Shown here: piece by piece, positions 1-7,786 of the stretch
Layout of the letters: each line of letters starts with the position of its first letter
Numbering within the stretch: the first letter of the stretch is position 1
NCBI GenBank assembly: GCA_913061435.1
Contig: CAJXUK010000010.1
Location: 1-64,000 of the forward strand
Source: an uncultured Thalassolituus sp.
Lineage (GTDB): Bacteria; Pseudomonadota; Gammaproteobacteria; Pseudomonadales; Oceanobacteraceae
DNA: 64,000 nucleotides
Direction: 5' to 3'
Made by a program: the position numbers and the translations under genes
The notes under the pieces: model-generated
What the model was told of the DNA's origin: nothing
What the model saw: only the letters and a program-made list of their open reading frames with translations
Databases searched by the model: none

Positions 1-1094
1 TAAGCGCCCCAAGTTTTGCCTTAGAAGCTATGAATGATAATGAGCTGTCAACAACGACAGGCGAAGGCTTGGGTGTGATCGTTGATAATCTTTCTATTCA
101 TAGTGCTGATAAGGGTGAAGCTGGTGCATTTGAAATCATTCTTGATTTAAATGAAAACCCTGGGCAAGAACAGTTTATATTCAGTGAATTAAGAGTTCAC
201 AAAACGGGTACGGTCTCTGGCTCTGCAAATTCTGGTGGTAATTTTGGTACTATTGAAAATCCGGTTTATTTAGGTGATTTACGTGCCATAGATATTTATA
301 CGGGGAATGCTACTGATCCGAATGACACTGCTACTTCCGTGACCACCTCTCTACGAGCAGAGTTTCCGGGTTCATCCTTAACTCAAGTAGATCGTTCAAC
401 CAGTGTGCAGCAAAATAATCCAGCAGCTTACGCTGCAGCAGCGGCTCAGTTTGAGTCTAATTTAAGTGCCGTGACCGATAAGTTTACTGCGCATATCCGT
501 TTTGACGATTACATTGCAGCAAATCCTGTAGGTAGCCAAGATAACTTTCGAGCAATGATTGACATTCAAGGTCTGCGTTTTTATGGGACTTATACTGATA
601 TCTTTGCCACCCAAGGTAAGGGGATTTCTCTTGCGGGTGCAACGGGGGTTTATATTGATCAAATAGCAGTGTCAACCTCTCTACCAACAGCGGCCAGTAA
701 ACAGAATGCTATTGATAATGGTGATTATGTAACCACACCTATTGATAGTCGCCTTACTTTTAATGGCATTGATGTTTTTACAACACTAGGTACTCGTGAT
801 CAGCCGCTAACCTTTGATAATGTCACCGATGAAAATGGCAATAACCAATTACAAATGGAAATATCGCCATTACCGGCTTCGGTCGGTGTTGCACCAAAAA
901 GTAATGTCTATGTTAAAAGCATTTATTTTGGTGAAAAATATAATCCAGAGCTTAGAACCGGTTTAAGAGATGGTATGGCTGATGATGGCACTCCTGAAAA
1001 TTATCATTACGCTTTTCAACCAGATGTTGGTAATACTATAGAAATTAAAGGTATCCAAGTTCAGCACCTGCGCATTACCACTATGGATATCTAA
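1..1094 (+). CDS. Exported protein of unknown function, 5'-truncated by the window edge
   Basis: The reading frame is open from the first bases of the window, with no stop before the ATG at 30, so the true start lies upstream. The residues before that ATG (SAPSFALEA) look like the end of a signal peptide region. They lead into MNDNELSTTTGEGLG, which aligns with similar post-signal motifs in the next two genes. The rest is acidic and rich in Gly, Thr and Asn, with no cysteine and no membrane segment, as expected of a secreted or surface beta-rich protein. It is followed after 12 bases by the next family member, so the three genes probably form one transcript. I recall an uncharacterised gammaproteobacterial N-terminal family (DUF6160) with this kind of motif but cannot confirm membership. 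Function unknown. Confidence 0.75.
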   Translation, partial: SAPSFALEAMNDNELSTTTGEGLGVIVDNLSIHSADKGEAGAFEIILDLNENPGQEQFIFSELRVHKTGTVSGSANSGGNFGTIENPVYLGDLRAIDIYTGNATDPNDTATSVTTSLRAEFPGSSLTQVDRSTSVQQNNPAAYAAAAAQFESNLSAVTDKFTAHIRFDDYIAANPVGSQDNFRAMIDIQGLRFYGTYTDIFATQGKGISLAGATGVYIDQIAVSTSLPTAASKQNAIDNGDYVTTPIDSRLTFNGIDVFTTLGTRDQPLTFDNVTDENGNNQLQMEISPLPASVGVAPKSNVYVKSIYFGEKYNPELRTGLRDGMADDGTPENYHYAFQPDVGNTIEIKGIQVQHLRITTMDI

Positions 1095-1106
1095 AGGGAA
1101 ATAATC

Positions 1107-1607
1107 ATGATAAAAAAAATAATATTAACAATGATTTCTTCTTGCTCTTTAGTATTAACTAGTCAAGCTGAGTTACTACCGATGAGCGATGAGGTTTTAA
1201 ATGAAGTCTCTGGGCAAAGTGGTATCACTTTAAACGCAAAGGTTATATTAGGTGATGAAAGTAGCATTGTTTTTGCCAATACTTCCGGTAAGAAAAAAGC
1301 CGATGCGACTCCTGCTGAAACGGGCTATTTAATTATTGATGAGTTGCAAGGCGCTATTGAATTTGAAGGTTTAGGCTTTGATTTAGTATCCGATCTTAAA
1401 AATTCTGGCAAGTCTGCGTTGCAGTGGACCTTACCTAAAAAGATTACGGCAACCAACCTTAAAACAACTGGGATATATATTTCCAGTACGGAAGAGGTTA
1501 ACCCTACTCCTGGCGTTAATTCTAGTACCTTTTTAATGGGCTTAGAGATGAATGGCGAGTTAAGCATGCCTGCTAATACCCAAATTTCTTTGTTTATTGT
1601 GGATTAA
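1107..1607 (+). CDS. Small exported protein, second of three tandem motif-sharing genes
   Basis: The 166-residue product starts with a clear signal peptide (MIKKIILTMISSCSLVLTSQA, cleavage likely near residue 21). This is followed at once by LLPMSDEVLNEVSGQSG, the motif shared with both neighbours. The mature part is a short Gly/Ser/Lys-containing domain without cysteine. An AGGGA ribosome-binding site at 1095-1099 supports the start. The stop codon is one base before the start of the next gene, which suggests translational coupling. No catalytic motif is visible. It could be a minor subunit or companion of the larger flanking proteins, which is inference from gene order only. Confidence 0.78.
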   Translation: MIKKIILTMISSCSLVLTSQAELLPMSDEVLNEVSGQSGITLNAKVILGDESSIVFANTSGKKKADATPAETGYLIIDELQGAIEFEGLGFDLVSDLKNSGKSALQWTLPKKITATNLKTTGIYISSTEEVNPTPGVNSSTFLMGLEMNGELSMPANTQISLFIVD

Positions 1608-1608
1608 T

Positions 1609-3006
1609 ATGACTATGAAAAATTTTATAATTAAAAATCTACAAGCAGTTTCTGTATTACTTTTCCTGTCTGTTTCTTTGCAAAGCTCAGCCGATTTAAC
1701 GGCTTTAAGCGACAATGCCTTAAGTGATGAGGCGCTTGGTCAAGTGACAGGGCAGGCTTTGTTTAAAATCGAAGAAGATACGGTTCCTAATTCAGAAGGT
1801 ATAACCTTTACTAAGCTAACCTTAGGCTTAGAAATAGCCATGAACGTTAATATCGATGAGTTGAATGTCGGTCGCTATTATCGTCAGGGTGGTAACACCT
1901 GTATGGCTGGGCAGAAGGGGCGTTTCTGTGATAATACACTCGCGACTGATCCTTTTAACTCATGGAATTGTACTGAAGATAAATGTGGTGGTATTGATGA
2001 TTACACCTCTGATGGTTCTCCGTTTAGTGCTTCTGCTCTAGTTCATGGTGATCTTATTGGTTTGAGTGGTAGTGAAAAATCAGCTGCTGCGTTAGCGGCT
2101 ATTATTTCAGGAGACCATTATAAAAATAGTGCGCCTTTTACAAGGGGTGACATTTTTAAATCGGGATTTGAGCGTACATCAGATACTGATATACGTCTTC
2201 GCGATATGACGTTTGGTCGAGTTATTGAAAATCCTGATGGCACAGAAACATTGGAAGATTTCATTATTAAAAAACCTTTTATCCAGTTCGCCCATGATGA
2301 TACTGGAGGAGTGAGAAAAATTGCCGGCTTGCGTATTGGTTTTGGCTCTTCATCGGGGGTGCAAGGGCAGGCTATTGATGCTGTGTCTGGTTTTATTCGC
2401 CCAGTGATCGATGTACATGTTGATGCGGGGACAATTATAGGAATTCCTGTGGGCGAGTCTGATTTTACATTTGCTCCTTATTTAGGTGGGGTGCGTACAC
2501 CAGGCTTTATTGATGTTGATCCAACTAAAACCTTAGTAGCTCCTTGTGAGGGTTCATCTCTTGTTTGTGGAAACGTAGCGGATGCTGCTGGTATTGCTGA
2601 ATCTTCACCGCAAGCTCAGTTGTTTCCAATACAAAATTTGGTATTAGATGATTCGCCAGTAGTTTGGCTTTCAGTGCAAAGTAAAGATGTTACATACCCA
2701 TCAGATACGGTTGAGGTTCTTAAGGATAAGTCTAATCCCAACTCAGGCACAGAGACTGTTAAGTTCGATTATGAGACTGCAAAAGCAGGTTTCTGGTTTA
2801 ACCTGGGGGCTTTAAATTTAACTAAGAATGGTTCTCCAGTGCTTGAGGGTATATCGGGAGAAAGTACTTATACAGCTGCTAGTTTGGCTGAATTTAATCG
2901 AATTTCTGGGCTTCAGGGTAAAACGGCAAAACCTTTACACCCGGATAACTATTTTACTAATCACCCTAACAATGCTAAATATCCTCAGAGTAATAACTAT
3001 TATTAA
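1609..3006 (+). CDS. Exported cysteine-containing protein, third of three tandem motif-sharing genes
   Basis: I place the start at the ATG at 1609, one base after the upstream stop. A TTG at 1597 would overlap the upstream gene and add nothing conserved. The 465-residue product has a signal peptide of about 28 residues, then LTALSDNALSDEALGQVTGQ, matching the neighbours' motif with one extra half-repeat. Unlike the other two it has exactly six cysteines, in three close pairs (CMAGQKGRFC, CTEDKC, CEGSSLVC). This pattern would fit three periplasmic or extracellular disulfides. The C terminus is Asn/Tyr-rich (SNNYY) and has no sorting signal I recognise. A strong terminator follows at 3093. The function is unknown; a surface or adhesin-like role is a guess from composition. 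Confidence 0.78.
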   Translation: MTMKNFIIKNLQAVSVLLFLSVSLQSSADLTALSDNALSDEALGQVTGQALFKIEEDTVPNSEGITFTKLTLGLEIAMNVNIDELNVGRYYRQGGNTCMAGQKGRFCDNTLATDPFNSWNCTEDKCGGIDDYTSDGSPFSASALVHGDLIGLSGSEKSAAALAAIISGDHYKNSAPFTRGDIFKSGFERTSDTDIRLRDMTFGRVIENPDGTETLEDFIIKKPFIQFAHDDTGGVRKIAGLRIGFGSSSGVQGQAIDAVSGFIRPVIDVHVDAGTIIGIPVGESDFTFAPYLGGVRTPGFIDVDPTKTLVAPCEGSSLVCGNVADAAGIAESSPQAQLFPIQNLVLDDSPVVWLSVQSKDVTYPSDTVEVLKDKSNPNSGTETVKFDYETAKAGFWFNLGALNLTKNGSPVLEGISGESTYTAASLAEFNRISGLQGKTAKPLHPDNYFTNHPNNAKYPQSNNYY

Positions 3007-3092
3007 ATTTTTGGTTGAGTCAATTATTGGTATTTCAATACTATTAATAGACAGCTCTAGATAACCAGCTTAAATAAATAGTGTTATAAATT

Positions 3093-3129
3093 AAAGGCCC
3101 TTTTTAGTTTCTAAAAAGGGCCTTTTTTT
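3093..3129 (+). terminator. Rho-independent terminator of the three-gene exported-protein operon
   Basis: A 15-bp perfect inverted repeat (AAAGGCCCTTTTTAG, 3093-3107, against 3111-3125) encloses a three-base TTT loop and runs into seven T's. It lies 87 bases after the third gene's stop. Confidence 0.9.
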
Positions 3130-3155
3130 GTTCTTTGTTTTCATGTATGAGCTCT

Positions 3156-3193
3156 AGTTATTTATTCTTAGTTATTTACTCTTAGTTATTTAT
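3156..3193. repeat. Short tandem repeat, nearly three 14-bp units
   Basis: AGTTATTTATTCTT (3156-3169) is followed by AGTTATTTACTCTT (3170-3183) and a partial AGTTATTTAT (3184-3193). It sits between two convergent genes and between their two terminators. No function is apparent. Confidence 0.75.
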
Positions 3194-3199
3194 AGGTAT

Positions 3200-3235
3200 A
3201 AAAAAAGCCCTTAATAAATACGTTTATTAAGGGCT
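3200..3235 (-). terminator. Rho-independent terminator of the LRR lipoprotein gene
   Basis: A 13-bp perfect inverted repeat (AGCCCTTAATAAA, 3206-3218, against 3223-3235) has a TACG loop and a seven-base A run at 3200-3206, which reads as a U tract on the minus strand. It lies just downstream of the minus-strand gene ending at 3270. Confidence 0.88.
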
Positions 3236-3269
3236 CTAAGAAAGCAGTTAGTATACTAAAACTGAATGT

Positions 3270-3872
3270 TTAACTTTCTTGTTGGCTTTGACCAGACAGT
3301 TGAGAAAGCTGTAATTCACTAAGAATAGTAAAATCTCGAATTTGGTTGCTGTGTGCATGCAATGATTTTAATGAAGTCATTGATTGCAGTGGGCTTAGGT
3401 CTTGTACGTAGTTTTTTTGGATGCCTAGCTCGGTAAGTTCAGTTAACGAACTGATTGCATCTAGGTCATAAATTTGGTTACCACTTAAATAAAGGCTCTG
3501 TAGTTTTGTAAGCTCTACTAATGGGGTAATGTCTTGAATATTATTGAAGCTTAGGTGCAACAATTTCAATTCGGTCAGTTGTTCAATACCTTCTAGTGTC
3601 TGTACACCTTGGTTATTGCACACTAACGCTGTAATGTCCTCTACGAACTCGCGACCAGTGCTCTGAATGCACTTGTTTAAAGAGTAGTCAGATACAGAAA
3701 GGCTACTAATAGGAGTGCGCATTTGTGTATTAGCGCTGGCAACGTCAACGTTATTTTGTGTATTGGCTTGTGATGTTTGGCTAGATGATCCGCCTTGTCC
3801 ACCGCAACCAAGCATAGCAAGACTTAGCGAGCTAACTGCTATTGCTGCACCTAGTCTGTTTAATGCATTCAT
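3270..3872 (-). CDS. Leucine-rich-repeat lipoprotein (SDS22/internalin-like repeats)
   Basis: The 200-residue product has a lipoprotein signal peptide ending in LAMLGCGG, with Cys23 as the expected lipid-modified residue. A Ser/Gln/Asn-rich linker follows. From about residue 90 there are four to five repeats of 22 residues of the type LTELKLLHLSFNNIQDITPL. The 22-residue spacing and the N-x-I-x-D-I/L-x-P-L pattern are typical of SDS22-like LRRs, which form a curved protein-binding surface. It is probably anchored in the outer or inner membrane facing the periplasm. It is a single gene with its own terminator, divergent from recC. The binding partner is not evident. Confidence 0.82.
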   Translation of the reverse strand: MNALNRLGAAIAVSSLSLAMLGCGGQGGSSSQTSQANTQNNVDVASANTQMRTPISSLSVSDYSLNKCIQSTGREFVEDITALVCNNQGVQTLEGIEQLTELKLLHLSFNNIQDITPLVELTKLQSLYLSGNQIYDLDAISSLTELTELGIQKNYVQDLSPLQSMTSLKSLHAHSNQIRDFTILSELQLSQLSGQSQQES

Positions 3873-3941
3873 ATCATTACCTATTAAATTATTTTTGTAT
3901 TTATTATGTAGGTTTATCCCTGAATAGTAACATTATGTGAA

Positions 3942-3962
3942 TGAATGCCCAAAGGGTATTCA
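3942..3962. other. Small intergenic hairpin upstream of recC
   Basis: TGAATGCCC (3942-3950) and GGGTATTCA (3954-3962) pair over nine positions with one wobble around an AAA loop. There is no T run. It lies in the 273-bp gap between the divergent LRR gene and recC and may be part of their control region. Confidence 0.4.
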
Positions 3963-4145
3963 GTATATCTTTACATAAAACTATCAAAATTCTTTAGCTT
4001 GCGGGTTTTCATCTTAGGGTTAATAGTTGGGGTTAAAAAATTGGGTATTGTCTGGCTTATTTGCAGATTATGCTTTGGATAAATGATAAATTGGTTTTTT
4101 GCTGTTTGTTATCACTATTTGTAATTTTTCTAGCGTGGCGCACGG

Positions 4146-7100
4146 ATGTTCAGACTTTACCATTCCAATGATCTTGATGTTTTAAAAGAGTTGCTTGTTC
4201 ATGAAATGCAGCAAGGTGATAATGATCCTTTTATCCCCGAGCAGATATTAGTGCAAAGCCAAGGTATGGCACATTGGCTTAAACTTCAAATTGCTGAATC
4301 CTTAGGCATTGCAGCTAATATTGAATTTCCTTTGCCGTCGAGCTTTGTTTGGAAAGTATACAACGCTGTTAAACCTGATCTACCTAAGAAATCTCATTTT
4401 GAAAAAGAGTTGATGACGTGGAAATTAATGCGTTTATTACCGACTCTTATTATTGATCAACACGACGTTGATGAAGCCTCTAAGACCCTATTCTCTCCCA
4501 TTGCACACTATTTAGCTCCGAGAGTTATCGGCGAAGAGATTGATCAAAAAAAGGTGTATGCCTTAGCTGATAAAATAGCCGATACGTTTGATCAATATCT
4601 AGTATATCGCCCAGATTGGCTATTGGCTTGGGAATCTGGCGAAGATGACATTGCAGGCGGTGATGTGAGTCATCAACCTTGGCAGCCAGAATTGTGGCGT
4701 AGGTTAGTTAAAGACAGTGAACAGCTTGGGCATAGCTTATTTCATCGTGCTCGGTTAACCGATAATTTAGCCGATATAATGGGTGAAGGCCACGAAGGTC
4801 TTAAGAATTTCTTACCAACAACTACTCATGATAAACCGGCGCGTATCTTTGTATTTGGTATAGCAGCGCTGCCTGGTACATATTGGCAGGTTTTAAATGC
4901 GATTAGCCAATACATTGATGTCCATTTCTTTCTATTAAACCCTTGTCGTAATTATTGGGGGGACATTGTTAGTGAAAAAACTCGTGCCAAACTGATGCTA
5001 AAAGATGCTAGTGCAGACAATTACTTTACTGTCGGTAATCCATTATTAGCGTCTTGGGGTAAACTTGGCCGGGATTTTATGACCTTAGCCCACGAAACCG
5101 TAAATGATGGTGGCTTTGATACTTACTTTCAAGATATTGAGGCGTTTAAAGAAATAGGCAGTGAATTTAAGCAAAAGAATTTGCTGGAAAATATACAGTA
5201 TGACTTTTTAGAATTAAAAAACCGCAGTAAAGCCGCATTTGGTCCTAAGGCACTTGAAAACAGCCAGGATAAGTGTGTTATCGACACTGGAGACCAAAGT
5301 ATTCAAATGGTTAGTGCTCACTCGCCGCTTAGAGAAGTGCAGACACTGTTTGATCAGATGCTAGGTTGGTTTGATCGTGATGCATTGGATAAGCATAATG
5401 AAGATCCATTAAAACCTCGCGATATTTTAGTGATGGTGCCGGATATCGAAGTGTATGCACCTTATATCGAAGCAGTGTTTGGGAGTGCTAGTGATGATCA
5501 GCGCATTCCTTGGGCAATTGCGGATCAGGCGTTGAATAAAGAAAACCTCATTATTGATTCGTTTTTGCGTTTGCTACAACTTCCCAGTAGCCGTTTAACC
5601 ATTACTGATGTTATTGAATTGTTAGAAGTCCCTGCTATTAGCCAACAATTTCAGATTGAACTAAACGAATTAGATCAAGTGAAGCAGTGGCTGAGTAAAG
5701 CTAATATTCGCTGGGGGTTAGATGAAAAACATCGTACTGATTTAGGTTTGCCAAGTTGGAGCGAAAATACTTGGTTTAAAGGCTTACAGCAATTGCTATT
5801 GGGTTTAGTTATGCCCGATAACGCACAGGCTTTAAATCAGTTTTGGCCTGTGGCTAGTGTCACCGGCAGTCAAGCTGAATTGCTGGGTAAATTGATGGCC
5901 TTTATCGATCAGCTCGATTATTGGTATCAGACTTTAAATTCTAAACAGTTGTTAACTTCACAGCAGTGGCAAGACTTATTATTGCAGTTAATTAGTGATT
6001 TTTATCCCCAGCAAGCGCAGGACGATAAAGGTTTAAATGATCAGGTTGTATTGCAAAAAATACGTGATCAACTTCAGACTTGGCGGGAAGAATTACTTGA
6101 AGCGGGATTTACCCTGTGCGCAGAAGATTCGCTAAGTCATGGCGTTGTGCTGCAATACCTCAGCACTTGTTTAGGTAAGCAGGTCGGTTGGCAGCGTTTT
6201 TTATCTGGGCCAGTTAACTTTTGTACTTTAATGCCAATGCGCAGTATTCCTTTTAGAATTGTGTGCATGTTAGGGATGAACGATGAGGATTATCCTCGCC
6301 GTGTGCCTCCGCAAGGTTTTGATCTAATGGCGCAAGGTGAATATCGCCGCGGTGATCGCTCACGTCGTGAAGACGATCGCTATTTGTTTTTAGAGGCGGT
6401 GGTTGCTGCGCAAGAAAAACTGTATATCAGCTATCGTGGACGTGACAGCCGAGAGAACACAGAGTTGCAGCCGTGTGTTTTGGTGAGTGAATTAATCGAC
6501 TATATTGCCAATGGCTATGTTTTGAACGGTGATGAAGCACTGCCACATGCAGACAGTGAAATAAAATTGCGCAATTATCTGATCACCGAACAAAAGTTGC
6601 AGCCATTTAATTGTGATTATTTTGTGCCCACAAAACCATTCGAGCTAGGTTATCAAGCATTGTGGCAACAAGTGGCGCAAGCGAGTGAGGAAGTTCTAAC
6701 TGATAATCATAACTCGTCGTCTAGTTTTGTATCATCGCCATTAGCAGATGACCGTGATAGCAGCATTCGCTTGAACCCAGAACTTGAGGATATTAAACAT
6801 TGCTTAAACAATCCTTGTAAGTTTTTTATTCAACGTCGCTTAAACGTTAACTTAACCCAATATTGGGATGAAGTTGAAGTCGATGAGCCTTTTGAGTTAG
6901 ATAATTTACAGTCGTATTTGCTTAACGAATCACTATTACATACTCAGTTAGTGGGTAATAAGGATTTTGACCTCGATGTATTTAAGCAACAACAAAAATC
7001 ATTAGGTCATTTGCCGGTTGCTAATTTTGCCGATCACTTAATAAATAAAAGTGAAAAGCGTACGACGCCGTTAATTGAGGCGATACATCAGTTGCTATCT

Positions 7101-7784
7101 GGCTCAGAAAAATTATCACCGCAAAGTTTTTCTGTAAATTTTGAAGCTATCTCATTGATACAAAATCAGAATGATAAGCAGCATTTAAATGAAAGCTATC
7201 AATTAAATGGTCACTTAGAGCATTTAATTGAACAAGACGGTAAGTATAAAATTTTACATTATCGTAGCGGTGCCTTTAGGGAAAAACAGGTCGTTAACTT
7301 ATGGTTAGAGCATCTTTTTGCCTGCGCTGCTGGTTTATCTGTTAGTACTAGTGTTGGCTTTGGTATTTCACAAAAGCTTCGAGGTAAAAATAAAATTGAT
7401 GTGATTGATCGTTGTGAATTCTCTCCAGTTTCCGAAAATATGGCTCAAAGCTATTTGTTAGGGCTGATTGAGTTTATGAATCTTTGTCACCAGCAACCAC
7501 AACCTTTCTTTTTAAAATTAGCAATGACTTACTTGGCTACAAAGAACGATGAGAAAAAGCTGGAGGTATTAGGCAAATCTCAAGACAGCGAGTTTAGTGA
7601 AATAAATAATGAGTTTGTCCAACGCTGTTTTGGTGAAGCTATTAATAGCAATGCTGTCGAGTTCTTAATGGAGCATACGCCATTATGGGAAAAAACATTA
7701 GCGCCCTTATTTGATTATTTAGTTAACGATGATGATGTTGCTTCAGCATCTGCTGAAAAATCTGCTAAAAAAGGAGAAAGCTAG
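4146..7784 (+). CDS. recC: RecBCD enzyme subunit RecC (exodeoxyribonuclease V gamma chain)
   Basis: RecC is the Chi-scanning, strand-splitting subunit of the RecBCD helicase-nuclease, which resects double-strand breaks for RecA-dependent repair. The 1212-residue product matches E. coli RecC along most of its length, although the E. coli protein is about 1122 residues. Landmarks are the N terminus FRLYHSNDLDVLKELL, ILVQSQGMAHWLK, FDQYLVYRPDWLLAWE, GNPLLASWGKLGRDF near residue 298, and TLMPMRSIPFRIVCMLGMND near residue 690. The extra length is in scattered low-complexity loops. recB begins two bases after the stop, so recC-recB-recD is one operon. The ATG at 4146 matches the E. coli start, although its Shine-Dalgarno sequence is weak. 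Confidence 0.96.
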   Translation: MFRLYHSNDLDVLKELLVHEMQQGDNDPFIPEQILVQSQGMAHWLKLQIAESLGIAANIEFPLPSSFVWKVYNAVKPDLPKKSHFEKELMTWKLMRLLPTLIIDQHDVDEASKTLFSPIAHYLAPRVIGEEIDQKKVYALADKIADTFDQYLVYRPDWLLAWESGEDDIAGGDVSHQPWQPELWRRLVKDSEQLGHSLFHRARLTDNLADIMGEGHEGLKNFLPTTTHDKPARIFVFGIAALPGTYWQVLNAISQYIDVHFFLLNPCRNYWGDIVSEKTRAKLMLKDASADNYFTVGNPLLASWGKLGRDFMTLAHETVNDGGFDTYFQDIEAFKEIGSEFKQKNLLENIQYDFLELKNRSKAAFGPKALENSQDKCVIDTGDQSIQMVSAHSPLREVQTLFDQMLGWFDRDALDKHNEDPLKPRDILVMVPDIEVYAPYIEAVFGSASDDQRIPWAIADQALNKENLIIDSFLRLLQLPSSRLTITDVIELLEVPAISQQFQIELNELDQVKQWLSKANIRWGLDEKHRTDLGLPSWSENTWFKGLQQLLLGLVMPDNAQALNQFWPVASVTGSQAELLGKLMAFIDQLDYWYQTLNSKQLLTSQQWQDLLLQLISDFYPQQAQDDKGLNDQVVLQKIRDQLQTWREELLEAGFTLCAEDSLSHGVVLQYLSTCLGKQVGWQRFLSGPVNFCTLMPMRSIPFRIVCMLGMNDEDYPRRVPPQGFDLMAQGEYRRGDRSRREDDRYLFLEAVVAAQEKLYISYRGRDSRENTELQPCVLVSELIDYIANGYVLNGDEALPHADSEIKLRNYLITEQKLQPFNCDYFVPTKPFELGYQALWQQVAQASEEVLTDNHNSSSSFVSSPLADDRDSSIRLNPELEDIKHCLNNPCKFFIQRRLNVNLTQYWDEVEVDEPFELDNLQSYLLNESLLHTQLVGNKDFDLDVFKQQQKSLGHLPVANFADHLINKSEKRTTPLIEAIHQLLSGSEKLSPQSFSVNFEAISLIQNQNDKQHLNESYQLNGHLEHLIEQDGKYKILHYRSGAFREKQVVNLWLEHLFACAAGLSVSTSVGFGISQKLRGKNKIDVIDRCEFSPVSENMAQSYLLGLIEFMNLCHQQPQPFFLKLAMTYLATKNDEKKLEVLGKSQDSEFSEINNEFVQRCFGEAINSNAVEFLMEHTPLWEKTLAPLFDYLVNDDDVASASAEKSAKKGES

Positions 7785-7786
7785 TC

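Noticed and set aside
1597-1608. TTG start four codons before the ATG at 1609 for the third exported protein
   Set aside because: It overlaps the upstream gene and adds four residues before a normal signal peptide; the ATG directly after the stop is more plausible.
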